A stretch of 60,377 nucleotides of DNA from the NCBI GenBank assembly GCA_015067785.1, contig SVLR01000011.1, positions 1 to 60,377 on the forward strand, read 5' to 3'. The position numbers were made by a program, and so were the translations under genes. The notes under the pieces are model-generated. The model searched no databases, was not told the origin of the DNA, and saw only the letters and a program-made list of their open reading frames with translations. This document shows positions 24,909-33,694 of this stretch, piece after piece. The stretch comes from Oscillospiraceae bacterium. GTDB taxonomy: Bacteria; Bacillota; Clostridia; Oscillospirales; Oscillospiraceae. How positions within the stretch are numbered: position 1 is the stretch's first letter; every line of letters begins with the position of its first letter.

Positions 24909-25070
24909 CCCCTCTCCCGGGAAGGGGGTGGATTTTGCGAGGAACGAGCAAAAGACGGGTGAGGAACGGTGTGCAGTATAGGTCTGCACATATGTAAATA
25001 CAGAACATTACCGCCCGCATTCCTCATCCGGCTTCACTTGCGTTCAGCCACCTTCCCCCCGGGGGAAGGG
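24909..25070. repeat. Family C repeat, phage-cluster subtype (copy 1)
   Basis: Outer CCTCTCCCGGGAAGGGGG and CCACCTTCCCCCCGGGGGAAGG. The interior carries GGAACGG-GTGCAG, TAGGTCTGCACA, ATACAGAACATTACCGCCCG and CATTCC. The same interior recurs at 28360-28432 and 39240-39312, in inverted orientation there. Confidence 0.85.
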
Positions 25071-25096
25071 ATTTTCACGTGGACGGCGCATGCATT

Positions 25097-25723
25097 CTAA
25101 TACACCAGCGTCCAGTTTTTGGCGGTAATGGCTGCTTTCTGCGCGTCCGTCAAGCTACCGCCAACCGCTGCGTGAAGGGTAAGGGTTTGGGATGCCGCGC
25201 CGCTGAGGTCCTTCAAATGGTCGATGACGGACTGGACAGACGCCGTTGTCAGTTTGTTGGAATTAGGGAAGGCTATGCTGTTTCCGATGGTTCCCTCAAT
25301 GGTGATATCTGTCAGCGCAGTTGTCCAGTCAAATGTGTTCACTGTAAAAGGCGTGCTTTCCGACACCTTCAGCTTGCGAATGGTCGCCACGGCAGCGGAG
25401 TTGCTGAACAGGCCGGTAGTATTGGTGGCACCCGAAATATCAATGGTCACCTTCGTATCTGTAATGCCGGTCTGCGCAAAGGCATTGGTTGCTGCACCCT
25501 CGATAATAATATCGTACTTAGGCGCATAGCACGCATCGATCCAGTTCGTGCCATAAAATGCCCAGTTGTATTTCCGGCGGTTGCCGTTTTCTTGAAATGC
25601 ATCCCAAAAAGCATCATAATGTCCGTCACCGCCGGAGGCTTCCACCACGATATTCTTATCGTGCCGTTTTCCGGCGGTCAGCAGCCGCTTGGTGCCGCTG
25701 ACGGTAATGTATAGATCACTCAT
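25097..25723 (-). CDS. Phage tail fibre or appendage protein, leucine-rich-repeat-like
   Basis: 208 residues starting at ATG 25723 (MSDLYITVSGTKRLLTAGKR); its start overlaps the BppU stop as ATGA. An N-terminal motif YDAFWDAFQENGNRR and YNWAFYGTNWIDACYAPKYD is common in hypothetical proteins of Firmicutes prophage tail regions. The middle has short beta repeats like BspA-type leucine-rich repeats (IDISGATNTTGLFSNSAAV, then TIRKLKVSESTPF). It ends in SLTDAQKAAITAKNWTLVY, which is also typical. A receptor-binding appendage is likely. The N-terminal extension of the open frame (to 25858) lies in the neighbour gene. Confidence 0.65.
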   Translation of the reverse strand: MSDLYITVSGTKRLLTAGKRHDKNIVVEASGGDGHYDAFWDAFQENGNRRKYNWAFYGTNWIDACYAPKYDIIIEGAATNAFAQTGITDTKVTIDISGATNTTGLFSNSAAVATIRKLKVSESTPFTVNTFDWTTALTDITIEGTIGNSIAFPNSNKLTTASVQSVIDHLKDLSGAASQTLTLHAAVGGSLTDAQKAAITAKNWTLVY

Positions 25724-26262
25724 ACATCCTCCATCTCCCCCGCATAGACCGGCAGATCTTCCAACGCGGTCACCCGGTCGGAAAGCGTTTCCAGTTCCGA
25801 ACGGATGCCCTGTAAAAGGGGCGTCGCGTCGCTGCCGCCACCGTACTGCAAAAGCCACTGGGTCAGATTCGTGTAGCTCTGGGGCTCCTCACTTCCCGAC
25901 ACCTCGCCCTGAACGAAAAGGGGGATGCGGAAGGTAGATTTCTGCCGGTCGCCTGCGTAGATCACCACCTGAAAATCGGTCTGCCCTGCCATGGAGCAGA
26001 CTGCCGGAGCAAGATAGACCGTGAGGGTGTTCCCGGAGATCCCATAGGCGACCTTGCCGTCGGGGAGGGTGTCATATTCTCCGCCTGCATTTCCGTTTTT
26101 ATAACGCAGCAGCACCGCCGCATTTTGGGGGATTTCCCAAGGACTGCCATCGCACAGAAGTGTCACACAAAACGCCACCGCGCTGTCCCCCTGAATTAGC
26201 TCCACCGTCTGGGGGATGCCCTTTCGGACGAGATCCACCGTAAGCTTTTTGATTACATTCAC
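25720..26262 (-). CDS. BppU-family baseplate upper protein
   Basis: 180 residues resembling the N-terminal domain of lactococcal-type baseplate upper protein BppU (DUF2479): KKLTVDLVRKGIPQTVELIQ, then VAFCVTLLCDGSPWEIP, then FQVVIYAGDRQKSTFRIPLF. A coiled-coil linker (SELETLSDRVTALEDL) near the end may connect to the fibre protein encoded next. The start is GTG 26262 with AAGGAGGAAG; it overlaps the holin stop as GTGA. The role is anchoring receptor-binding proteins on the tail tip. Confidence 0.82.
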   Translation of the reverse strand: MNVIKKLTVDLVRKGIPQTVELIQGDSAVAFCVTLLCDGSPWEIPQNAAVLLRYKNGNAGGEYDTLPDGKVAYGISGNTLTVYLAPAVCSMAGQTDFQVVIYAGDRQKSTFRIPLFVQGEVSGSEEPQSYTNLTQWLLQYGGGSDATPLLQGIRSELETLSDRVTALEDLPVYAGEMEDV

Positions 26263-26675
26263 TTTTCTTCCTCCTTGCTTTTAAGTACATCCAGCGCCCG
26301 GGTCATTGCCTTTGGCAGCGGAATGCCCATCAGTCCTGCGTTTTCCGTGATGGAGAGGATCTCATTGCTGAGAAAGCCCACGCACAGGGCGGTGCGGATA
26401 TATCCCGTTCCCAGCACCACATCCATCTGATGCCCCACGGCCACCACCGAAAGGAGCATCGCCTTTTTGCAAAGGCCCTTGAAGCCGTAGGCGGAGCTGT
26501 AAGCCCCGGTAGGGGTCTTTTTGCTTTTATGAAACAGCAGCGCCACCGCAATGCCCGACAGCAGGTCTACCGCCATACACACCGTCAGCGCGCCGAGATC
26601 GCTGGTCCAGGGTCCGAACAAAAAGGCAAGACCGCCACCCAGCGCACCGGATAAAATACATAGCTTTTCTTTCAT
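26259..26675 (-). CDS. Phage holin (TcdE/Cph1 family)
   Basis: 138 residues with three hydrophobic segments (ILSGALGGGLAFLFGP, LTVCMAVDLLSGIAVALLF, then ALCVGFLSNEILSITENAGL). FKGLCKKAMLLSVVAVGHQMD and NEILSITENAGLMGIPLP are typical of holin family 4. It would form membrane lesions that let the CHAP endolysin reach the wall. The start overlaps the DUF859 stop by 4 bp. In this cluster the holin lies between tail-tip genes, an arrangement also seen in Clostridia prophages. Confidence 0.9.
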   Translation of the reverse strand: MKEKLCILSGALGGGLAFLFGPWTSDLGALTVCMAVDLLSGIAVALLFHKSKKTPTGAYSSAYGFKGLCKKAMLLSVVAVGHQMDVVLGTGYIRTALCVGFLSNEILSITENAGLMGIPLPKAMTRALDVLKSKEEEK

Positions 26676-28297
26676 TCTTCCTCTTCCTTTACTGTAATTT
26701 CTGCCGGGGAAAAGAGCAGAAGTGTCCCGGTATACTCCGGAAGACTAAGGGTAATGTCGCCATTTTCTTCCGTTGTCACCGTCACCTCTCCTGTTCCCTG
26801 CCAGCCGCTGTAGTCTGCAAGACCGTACAGTCCGCTGCCGGCAACAAATACCCCGGATGGGGCAAACAGACGGATGGCATTTTCTTTCGGGGTCGCGGCT
26901 GCCATATGGACACCGTTTATGGCAGACGGCACATTGACGAAAAAGCCGTCCTCCTTCCAGTGAAACACCGGAATGCCCTTTTGCACCGTCACTTTTGCAT
27001 CCACCCCATAGAGCAGATCCCCTACGGTGACGGTCAGCTTATGGGTACTGCGATGGTCAAAGCCGGTTAGCTGAAAAACCGCCGTGTAGCTGTCCTCCCC
27101 TATTTCGGGGATCGCCGTTACCTCGCTGCCGTCAGGCAAGTAGCAGGTCACCGTCAGGCAGTTGTCTGCAAGACCAAAGCTGCCGGTATAGCAGCTGCCC
27201 CGGACAGTCAGCTGTACAGTTCCGTCAGTAGGATCGGGACGGATGGCGGTGGCATTGGCGGTGGGCTTTCGGTAGGGTAGTAAGGTCACCGCCACCTCCT
27301 TGCCAACGGTATAGCCACGGCTGTCGGTGAGGGTAAAGCGGTAGCGGTCCTTTTCTGTCTTTTCAAAAAGCAGATAGTCACCGGGCACGCCCTCGATGGC
27401 GGTGCTTTTCACCTCCGCACCCTTTTGGAGGATAGGGGTCAGGGTACACTCGGCGGTGGAGGCATACCGCACCAAAATATGGGCATCTCCGGTAAGCGCC
27501 AGCGTTTTGGGATTGATGTCCAAAACGCCGCCTTCCAGATCCGGTGCGCAGTCGCTGCTCCGGGTCATGACCGTAAAATGGCTCTCCGTCTCGCCTAAAA
27601 AATGACCGTCTTCATAGGTACGGCAATAGAGATAGCAAACCCCGGTGCTGCCGGAGGTGATCCCCTCATAGAAGCTTTCCGGGATGGGAAAGGCAAGGGA
27701 AAGGCTTTCCATCACCTGCTCGGTATCTGCCATTTGTCCGTCGCTGCCAAGCCAGCCGGAAAGGCTGCCTATCTGATAGCGCAGGGAGTGGCTGTGACTG
27801 CTCTTTTTGCGGCTCACCGCCAGCAGCGCCGTGCCGCCGATGTAGGCATCGGTGGCGCCAACCGTAGAGATCTGCAAAGCCGGGGTCAGGGTCATTTCCC
27901 CGCCGCTGTAAGTAAAATTACCGGGGGTATAGTCGGCGGTGGTGGGATGGTAGACGGAAAAGGAAACGGAAAGCTGGCCTGTGCCGTCACTTTCGTGGGG
28001 GACTTTCAGCTGTCCCTCGCAAAGTATCAGGCTGCTTTGGGGCGCAATGCTGATTTGGTTATCGTAATGCGTACCGTCCCGGTGGACATAGGTTTTTCCG
28101 TTCAGGATAATTTTTGCCCCGGTGCGCCATTGGGAGAGCCGGGTATTGCCGGAGTAAAGGGTCAGCTTGTAGGAAAGGACGGAGCAGTTTTCCGTAGGAG
28201 AAACCGATTCCTCCGTAAGAGTAAGCTCCGTCCGATAATATCTTGCGGCGGTGCTGTGAAGCCCGCCGTAGGTAAAGGTTTTCGTTTGTAAGGACAT
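26672..28297 (-). CDS. DUF859-family phage minor structural protein
   Basis: 541 residues, beta-rich, of the siphovirus minor structural family DUF859. It has the characteristic long Ig-like middle (YRFTLTDSRGYTVGKEVAVT, then YRKPTANATAIRPDPTDGTV) and the C-terminal IPVFHWKEDGFFVNVPSAIN, which is the most family-specific segment. It is expected at the tail tip or baseplate. ATG 28297 has AAAGGAGA. It is the first gene after a family C repeat (28320-28473) and is translationally coupled to the holin. Confidence 0.82.
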   Translation of the reverse strand: MSLQTKTFTYGGLHSTAARYYRTELTLTEESVSPTENCSVLSYKLTLYSGNTRLSQWRTGAKIILNGKTYVHRDGTHYDNQISIAPQSSLILCEGQLKVPHESDGTGQLSVSFSVYHPTTADYTPGNFTYSGGEMTLTPALQISTVGATDAYIGGTALLAVSRKKSSHSHSLRYQIGSLSGWLGSDGQMADTEQVMESLSLAFPIPESFYEGITSGSTGVCYLYCRTYEDGHFLGETESHFTVMTRSSDCAPDLEGGVLDINPKTLALTGDAHILVRYASTAECTLTPILQKGAEVKSTAIEGVPGDYLLFEKTEKDRYRFTLTDSRGYTVGKEVAVTLLPYRKPTANATAIRPDPTDGTVQLTVRGSCYTGSFGLADNCLTVTCYLPDGSEVTAIPEIGEDSYTAVFQLTGFDHRSTHKLTVTVGDLLYGVDAKVTVQKGIPVFHWKEDGFFVNVPSAINGVHMAAATPKENAIRLFAPSGVFVAGSGLYGLADYSGWQGTGEVTVTTEENGDITLSLPEYTGTLLLFSPAEITVKEEEE

Positions 28298-28319
28298 AGG
28301 TTTTCTCCTTTGTATATTC

Positions 28320-28473
28320 CCTCCCCCGGGGGGAGGGTGGTTTTTGCGAAGCGAAAACCGGGTGAGGAATGCGGGCGGTAATGTTCTGTATTCGCATTTG
28401 TGCAGACCTACACTGCACGCCGTTCCTCATCCGGCTTCACTTGCGTTCAGCCACCTTCCCCCCGGGGGAAGGG
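28320..28473. repeat. Family C repeat, phage-cluster subtype (copy 2)
   Basis: CCTCCCCCGGGGGGAGG at the left and CCTTCCCCCCGGGGGAAGG at the right. The interior is nearly identical to the copy at 39197-39353 (GCGGGCGGTAATGTTCTGTA, GTGCAGACCTACACTGCACG). It separates two structural genes without breaking either. Confidence 0.88.
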
Positions 28474-28488
28474 ATTTGGGTTGCGGCG

Positions 28489-29961
28489 TTATAAATAAAA
28501 ACACCCGGTGCCGCCGTCATAGTCTTGGAAACGGGCGTGCTCGCCTACATTTAAGTAATTGCGCACCTGCACATCGGTGGCAAGGACACCGGACGCGTCT
28601 GCCCGTAATATGGTCTCTCCGCTGCGGTGGACATACATACCCGTATGATCCAGCCGGTTTTCCATCTCCTGCCCATCCTTACGGATATGAAGCCCTGTCT
28701 CGTCGAAGGTATAGCCGGTGGAGGTGGTCACCTTTTCCGTGCCGTTTTCCTTTACCGACCGGATGTCCAGCTTCAGACTGTCCGCAGTTTGCACCATTTG
28801 AGTGACAGAGGTCTTAAGCCCCTCGGTGACGCCTGCCTGCCGGGATATTTCCGCCCGGAGACTGTCCACGGAAAGCTGGAGCGCGGCGGCTTTGCCCTCT
28901 CCGTCCCGGTTTTCTGCCCGGATGCCGTCAAGGTCTGTCTGGAGGGTCATAATTCTCCCTGACAAGGCGCCGAGACGAAAGTCCGTTTGGGCAGTCACGC
29001 TGCTGCGATTCCGGCTGCCGGTACTGCCTATTTTCTCTCTGCCGTTTTTCCCTTCCACCGTCATAAGGAGAGAGGAAAAGGTCTTCCCCTCGGGGGTGTG
29101 GACGGTTACATACTGCCCCGGCTGGGCAGTGCCCACCGGTATCTCTGCAGAGAAGGGACAGTAGGAAAGATCCCTCAGCCGCGCATAGAGCTGCCGGGCG
29201 ATCTCCCTATCTCCCTCTCCCCCGGTTAGGATGGGATTTCCCTCGATAATGTAGGGATTTCCTCCTTTCTCCGGGTAGGAAATGCCCACATCGGTCTGGG
29301 TCTTGCGGATGACCACGCAGTCTATACCTGCGGTCTCATAGTCTTCATATTGGAGCGTGCCGCCGAAAATAGGGACATCGTCCGTGCCGATTTCGGTGTT
29401 GCTTGGGGTGTACCACGAAAATTCCAGCTCGCCCGCAGGCTTTGCCCGGAGGAAACAGCCCATCGCCTCTCCCATCCAGCTCAGCAGCCGTCTGCCGGTA
29501 ATGCCGCTGCCCACGATGGCAGGCACGGAAAGGGCAGTATCCGGCAGGCTTTCCGTCTCCAAGGTGTTGCCGCACTCTCCGCAGACCATACCGGCAAAAT
29601 CCCGCAGAGGATAAGGCCAGCCGGTAAGGCCTTGCAGCCAGTCGTCCAAATTCCTATCTAGCCTTGCCACCGGGTCATAGGCGGTCAGCTGAAACTGGGT
29701 AGCAGAAAGCCGCTTCGGTGTCTCCACGGTGAACACGCCCAAAAGGGTGTCCTCCCGATAAAGGGAAAATTCCTCCCCCGCCCCTATAGGACAGACCCCG
29801 GCGGTGTCCATAATTTCGATTTCTGCCACCGCCGCGCAGACCGTGCCCACCGTCAGCTCCCCGGCGGTGCAGACGCTTTTCGTCACCGTCACCCTTTTGA
29901 TGGCAGCGCCTTCCGCGCCGGAGGAGAGGACTGCGCCGTCAGATAGAATGATCTTGTGCAT
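28489..29961 (-). CDS. Phage tail tip protein (baseplate hub / tail spike type)
   Basis: 490 residues. The first half resembles phage tail endopeptidase/baseplate-hub proteins (SVCTAGELTVGTVCAAVAEI, then LGVFTVETPKRLSATQFQLT, then PGQYVTVHTPEGKTF). The second half is a coiled coil (MTLQTDLDGIRAENRD to SLRAEISRQAGVT) and ends in a beta tip with repeated HIRKDGQEMENRLDHTG and MYVHRSGETILRADASG. ATG 29961 follows AGGAGGGTGT; five upstream codons in the longer frame are rejected. It lies 8 bp after the DUF6711 gene. Confidence 0.8.
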   Translation of the reverse strand: MHKIILSDGAVLSSGAEGAAIKRVTVTKSVCTAGELTVGTVCAAVAEIEIMDTAGVCPIGAGEEFSLYREDTLLGVFTVETPKRLSATQFQLTAYDPVARLDRNLDDWLQGLTGWPYPLRDFAGMVCGECGNTLETESLPDTALSVPAIVGSGITGRRLLSWMGEAMGCFLRAKPAGELEFSWYTPSNTEIGTDDVPIFGGTLQYEDYETAGIDCVVIRKTQTDVGISYPEKGGNPYIIEGNPILTGGEGDREIARQLYARLRDLSYCPFSAEIPVGTAQPGQYVTVHTPEGKTFSSLLMTVEGKNGREKIGSTGSRNRSSVTAQTDFRLGALSGRIMTLQTDLDGIRAENRDGEGKAAALQLSVDSLRAEISRQAGVTEGLKTSVTQMVQTADSLKLDIRSVKENGTEKVTTSTGYTFDETGLHIRKDGQEMENRLDHTGMYVHRSGETILRADASGVLATDVQVRNYLNVGEHARFQDYDGGTGCFYL

Positions 29962-29969
29962 ACACCCTC

Positions 29970-30344
29970 CTAACACTCGATAACATCAAATTTAAGATTC
30001 CGGTAAAGTCCGCTTTTGGCACATTGCCAGACGATGCCGTACTCGGATAAATAGGCTGTGGTCTCCGCTGTCCGGCTGGGGTCGTCCGGGTCAGGATAGG
30101 AAAACCGGAATGCGCCGCCGGCAGAAAGAACACTGCGCATATAGCGGTATTCCTCCTGAGAAAGCACCCCGTAGCAAAACTGCCACTTTTTGACCTTATG
30201 GCGCAGCACCTTTCGGTGCATATAGCCCCTTTCATCTCTGCCCGACTCGCCGTCATCCAAATCCGTAAACTGCATCTGCACCCCCGCATCGGGGGTCAGT
30301 AAAAATCTGCCGTCTATGGCATATAAATAGCTCAGTTCATTCAT
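29970..30344 (-). CDS. Phage tail component, DUF6711-like
   Basis: 124 residues (MNELSYLYAIDGRFLLTPDA, ending LYRNLKFDVIEC) with AAAGGAGAGG before ATG 30344. The sequence pattern (DGRELPTP-like opening, YRYMRSVLSAGGAFRFSYPD in the middle) matches small tail proteins placed between tape measure and tip genes in Clostridia siphophages (DUF6711 type). A distal-tail role is plausible from position but not shown. An overlapping frame (29939-30289) is a shadow. Confidence 0.68.
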   Translation of the reverse strand: MNELSYLYAIDGRFLLTPDAGVQMQFTDLDDGESGRDERGYMHRKVLRHKVKKWQFCYGVLSQEEYRYMRSVLSAGGAFRFSYPDPDDPSRTAETTAYLSEYGIVWQCAKSGLYRNLKFDVIEC

Positions 30345-30390
30345 AGATCCTCTCCTTTGCTTTTATCCACCGCATCCTCGTCCTTCCTCT

Positions 30391-30535
30391 GTCATCCTGA
30401 GCGGAGTGAAACGGAGTCGAAGGATCCGTCCCTCAAAAAAGAAAACGGATTCTTCGACGCGCTTCGCTTGCTCAGAATGACACGCGCTTTCGATGGTGCG
30501 TAATTGTCAATTGTCCATTGTCAATTGTCAATTTC
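30391..30535. repeat. Family B repeat and heptamers inside the phage cluster
   Basis: Family B at 30391-30482 (GTCATCCTGAGCGGAGTG left, CTCAGAATGACA right) and heptamers at 30503-30533 that abut the tape-measure stop. Confidence 0.85.
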
Positions 30536-31658
30536 TTCCCCCTGCCATTGCCATTTTCCGGTAATACCGTTCGCTGGCGTGGGCGATGGTCTCGTCGCCG
30601 ATGCGGATGCCCAGCACCGCCTCCAAAATTTCCCTCTGGATGCCCACGGACGCCTCCATACCGGAAAGCAAGGCATTGGTATGGTCGTCCATCACAAGAG
30701 AAACCGCCTCGGAAATGGTAGAAAGGGGTGCTTCGATATTGGTGCCGTGTCTTTGGTCGCCTACCATTGCAAGGAAAGGCTTGTTTGCCGGCAGCACCGC
30801 GCCCTGGGCAAGAAAGGGGATCTTTGGGGATAAGAAGCTGGGAATGGAAAAGCCGAACTTTTTGCCGCCGATGCCCGGCACCCAGTCAGGCACGGAGAAG
30901 GTCATCTTATTAAAGATATCCCCCAGTCCGTTGGTGGCAAAGGTCACCGCTGACATCAGCGCATTAAAAATGCCGATGATCACATTGGCGGTGGTCTTAA
31001 ATCCACCCTCCAGGGGGTTAAAGAGCATCTTGGAAAACCAAAGACCCACACCGCCCCACACGGCGGAAATACCGCTCCACACCCGGCTGGAAATAGACCC
31101 CACACCGGAAAAGGCCTTGCTCACATTGGTCAGCACCCCGATAAAGGTGCCCATCCGGTCTTCGGCTGCCGTAAAGGCGGTGTTGGCAAGTCCCAGCCAG
31201 AGGGCCATGGACATATCCCCCCGCAGCAGCGCCTGCACCGCGCCCACGCCGGTGATGATTTTCCCCAGTCCCAGTGTGATACCGCCTGCATCCCAGCCGG
31301 TAAATTCCTTGAGCTTTTCGCCCACTGTGGCGACAAATTCTCCCAGCGAGCCACGCAGGGACGCGACCATCTTGTCCACCATCTGCTCGAGCCCGGTAAT
31401 TTCCTCCCGGGTGGTCTCGGTGGTGACCGTGCCGGTCTGCCAATTACCCAATTTGCTGAGCTTATCGAAATCCGCCAAGGTCTTTCGGGTATCCCGGTGG
31501 ATGGTCTGGACCGTGTTGGTGACCTTGCCCAGCACACGGTTCAGCGCCAGACCGATGGCGGAAATGGCCTTTGCCACCGCCGTTGCCGCCACCACGATCT
31601 CCTCAAAGGTAAAGGTATCAAATTGAATTTCATAGATCACATCATTTTGTTTTTTCAT
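30528..31658 (-). CDS. Tail tape measure protein, unusually short
   Basis: 376 residues. It has an N-terminal helical part (VVAATAVAKAISAIGLALNR, then FDKLSKLGNW) and hydrophobic middle segments (ALWLGLANTAFTAAEDRMG, then TTANVIIGIFNALMSAVTFA). The C-terminus GFSIPSFLSPKIPFLAQGAV, FLAMVGDQRHGTNIEAPLST and EILEAVLGIRIGDETI is typical of Clostridia tape measures. Tape length sets tail length: at roughly 0.15 nm per residue this predicts a tail of only about 55 nm, short for a siphovirus. The reading frame is intact, with no sign of frameshift. ATG 31658; the ribosome site AGGCAGGTGAAGC is moderate. Family B repeats flank the gene on both sides. Confidence 0.82.
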   Translation of the reverse strand: MKKQNDVIYEIQFDTFTFEEIVVAATAVAKAISAIGLALNRVLGKVTNTVQTIHRDTRKTLADFDKLSKLGNWQTGTVTTETTREEITGLEQMVDKMVASLRGSLGEFVATVGEKLKEFTGWDAGGITLGLGKIITGVGAVQALLRGDMSMALWLGLANTAFTAAEDRMGTFIGVLTNVSKAFSGVGSISSRVWSGISAVWGGVGLWFSKMLFNPLEGGFKTTANVIIGIFNALMSAVTFATNGLGDIFNKMTFSVPDWVPGIGGKKFGFSIPSFLSPKIPFLAQGAVLPANKPFLAMVGDQRHGTNIEAPLSTISEAVSLVMDDHTNALLSGMEASVGIQREILEAVLGIRIGDETIAHASERYYRKMAMAGGRN

Positions 31659-31678
31659 AGCTTCACCTGCCTTTCATT

Positions 31679-31826
31679 TATGAATGGATAATGGATATTT
31701 GATAATTGACAATTATCTACTGCCCCTGTCATCCTGAGCAAGCGTAGCGCGTCGAAGGATCCGTTTCCCCAGAAAAGAGAACGGATTCTTCGACTCCGGG
31801 CTATCGCCCTCCGCTCAGAATGACAC
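31679..31826. repeat. Heptamers and family B repeat
   Basis: Heptamer variants at 31679-31712 and a family B copy at 31728-31825 between the tape measure and Gp15 genes. Confidence 0.85.
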
Positions 31827-31841
31827 CGTTTTTGATGGTGC

Positions 31842-32399
31842 TTACGACAGCATCCTCTGCAATCTCTCCCTCTCTGCCATTTCCGCCTTGGAATAGCGTT
31901 CCTTCAACTCCACCGTGTCCCGGTTTTCCTGATAGTACCGCTGCTCCCAGTCACTGAGCTTCTCGCCCCGGCGCTTTTTCTCCCGCAGCGACACGATAAA
32001 GGAAAGCTGCCCCTCGCCGATGGCGTGGAAATAGGAAAGGAAGGTCCACCAATGGAGAAACTTCTTCTCCCGGATCTCACAGCCTGCCACCCGATTCACT
32101 TCCCCGATGATGATCTGCCCATCCTGCTGCCAGCAAAGCAGCCGGGGAGACGGCTTTTCCGTCTCCCCTTTGCCGCAGGAAATAAACTGGGAAAAATACG
32201 CTATTGCCTCGGGGCGGTCTTTGGGGAGGATCTCTCCCTCGTAGAAAAGCTGCAGGGCGATCTGCCAGCGGATCACATCGGGAAGATCCGGGTCACTCAT
32301 ATAGGAAAAGATCCGAAGGATATTGCGAAAGTCGCACCGGAGCTTATATTCCCTGCCCCCGATTTTCGCGGTTGTAGGCAAAAACCAAGGGTCAAGCAT
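31842..32399 (-). CDS. Phage Gp15 family protein
   Basis: 185 residues of the bacteriophage Gp15 family, found immediately before the tape measure gene in Firmicutes siphophages. It is probably the second tail-assembly chaperone. Signatures are REYKLRCDFRNILRIFSYMS, ALQLFYEGEILP, and the Trp-rich KKFLHWWTFLSYFHAIGEGQ with FIVSLREKKRRGEKLSDWE. It overlaps the DUF6673-like gene by 8 bp. In many phages the upstream chaperone gene is joined to this one by a programmed frameshift; here the overlap would allow it, but no classic slippery site is evident to me. Confidence 0.85.
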   Translation of the reverse strand: MLDPWFLPTTAKIGGREYKLRCDFRNILRIFSYMSDPDLPDVIRWQIALQLFYEGEILPKDRPEAIAYFSQFISCGKGETEKPSPRLLCWQQDGQIIIGEVNRVAGCEIREKKFLHWWTFLSYFHAIGEGQLSFIVSLREKKRRGEKLSDWEQRYYQENRDTVELKERYSKAEMAERERLQRMLS

Positions 32400-32769
32400 T
32401 GCTCTCTCCTACGATGCGCTTGGCACATTCCTCCGCGCCTGCCGTCAAAATCGGCTCCAGCGCTTCCATAAAGTTTTCAAAGACGGTCTTGCCGCTTTTG
32501 GTGGGCGCCAGCAGATTGACCCCCGCAAAAAGCTTTTCCATATCGTTGCCGGGAAAGACCTCGCACAAAAGGCCCTTCAGCTTTTTGTCCGCCTCCCAGA
32601 GCATTTTGGGCACATCGTCGCCCCCCATTTCCTTTTGGATGTCCGCCAGCCTCTCCCCGGCAGACTGGAGCCGGGCATAGAGATTGGGATCTGCCGGATT
32701 AAAGCGGAGACTTTCCCCGCCGTTTACCCGAAAGGTGCGGACACCGCAATCAAACTGCAGCTTTTCCAT
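32392..32769 (-). CDS. Tail assembly chaperone, DUF6673-like
   Basis: 125 residues (MEKLQFDCGVRTFRVNGGES, then RFNPADPNLYARLQ, then KKLKGLLCEVFPGNDMEKLF and VNLLAP), matching the small helical proteins between tail tube and Gp15 genes in Clostridia phages (DUF6673). By position it is the tail assembly chaperone that coats the tape measure. ATG 32769 with AGGAGG, 9 bp after the tail tube gene. Confidence 0.78.
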   Translation of the reverse strand: MEKLQFDCGVRTFRVNGGESLRFNPADPNLYARLQSAGERLADIQKEMGGDDVPKMLWEADKKLKGLLCEVFPGNDMEKLFAGVNLLAPTKSGKTVFENFMEALEPILTAGAEECAKRIVGESNA

Positions 32770-32778
32770 ATTTCCTCC

Positions 32779-33258
32779 TTAGACGATGGTAAAGGTCTTG
32801 GTGCCGGGATGGAAGGTACCCTTTACCTTATTGCCTGTAAAATGGAGGGTAAAGGGGATCTGATAGCCGGAGGTATCGCCGCCGTAGCTGCTGACCTCGA
32901 TGTAGCACTCCTCCCGCACCGCAGGATAGCTGCCGTCCTTCTGCATATCCCAGAGCTTTACCTCCACAAGATCCGTCCGCAGATCCTCCAGAATAAGACC
33001 GTCGTCGATGATCTCCTGCAGCCGCGCATAAAGTCCGGTGCCCGGCTCTGCGTAGTAAGGCTCTACCGCCGCGGTCTTTTCATAGCCGGAGATAACCACC
33101 GACTGCTTACCGAAGATGTTGGTCTTTCGCTCCACCTTGGCAGACATCTCTACCTTATACTCCTCTAAGTCCTTGCCCAGCCGTTCATAGCTGCTCGCCG
33201 CATCCGATCTTGCGGTATTGAGAAAATGGGCAAAATACTTTCTTTCAATTTTCGCCAT
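32779..33258 (-). CDS. Major tail tube protein
   Basis: 159 residues (MAKIERKYFAHFLNTA onward; KVERKTNIFGKQSVVISGYE, then GDTSGYQIPFTLHFTGNKVK, end FHPGTKTFTIV). The length, beta-rich character and position between head completion and chaperone genes fit the tail tube protein of siphophages. ATG 33258 is preceded by AGGAGG inside the end of the upstream gene, with a 14-bp overlap. No sheath gene exists, so the tail is non-contractile. Confidence 0.82.
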   Translation of the reverse strand: MAKIERKYFAHFLNTARSDAASSYERLGKDLEEYKVEMSAKVERKTNIFGKQSVVISGYEKTAAVEPYYAEPGTGLYARLQEIIDDGLILEDLRTDLVEVKLWDMQKDGSYPAVREECYIEVSSYGGDTSGYQIPFTLHFTGNKVKGTFHPGTKTFTIV

Positions 33259-33673
33259 ATGTATCCTCCTGATAGATTTTCGTAAATTCCGCCGTGATGG
33301 TCACGGCATAAAGTGCGTCGTTTCCACGGCGCTTGCTTAGCTGTCCCTTTTCTGACCGAAGCCGCTCCTCAGCCGGCACATCCCCAAAAATGGGGGTCTT
33401 TCCCCCAATGCTCATCTGCGCCAGCCATTTTTGGAATTGGAGCAGCCACGCCGCATCGCTCTCCCGCTCAGAAGCCGAACGGTAGAGCATAAAGCGCAGA
33501 CGGCAGTGTACCTTTGTATTTCCCAGCACATCTCTTTTCCGGGAAATTTCCTCCGCGCCCTGGGGAAAGAGGCCGTTTTCTCCCCCATCACACCGGTCGA
33601 TATACAGGAGCTTCCCTTCCTCCCAAGCGGGATAGGATAGCAAAAACTCCCGCATTCTCTCTAATTCTGTCAC
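33245..33673 (-). CDS. Phage minor capsid / tail completion protein
   Basis: 142 residues from GTG 33673 (GGGAGGAGAAATT upstream). The product (TELERMREFLLSYPAWEEGK, then VHCRLRFMLYRSASERESDA, then YAVTITAEFTKIYQEDTYGE) fits the small tail-terminator or minor capsid proteins placed just before the tube gene. An extension to 33724 would read into a family F repeat and is rejected. The exact family name is uncertain; the genomic position is the main argument. Confidence 0.68.
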   Translation of the reverse strand: MTELERMREFLLSYPAWEEGKLLYIDRCDGGENGLFPQGAEEISRKRDVLGNTKVHCRLRFMLYRSASERESDAAWLLQFQKWLAQMSIGGKTPIFGDVPAEERLRSEKGQLSKRRGNDALYAVTITAEFTKIYQEDTYGEN

Positions 33674-33694
33674 AATTTCTCCTCCCTTCCACCT

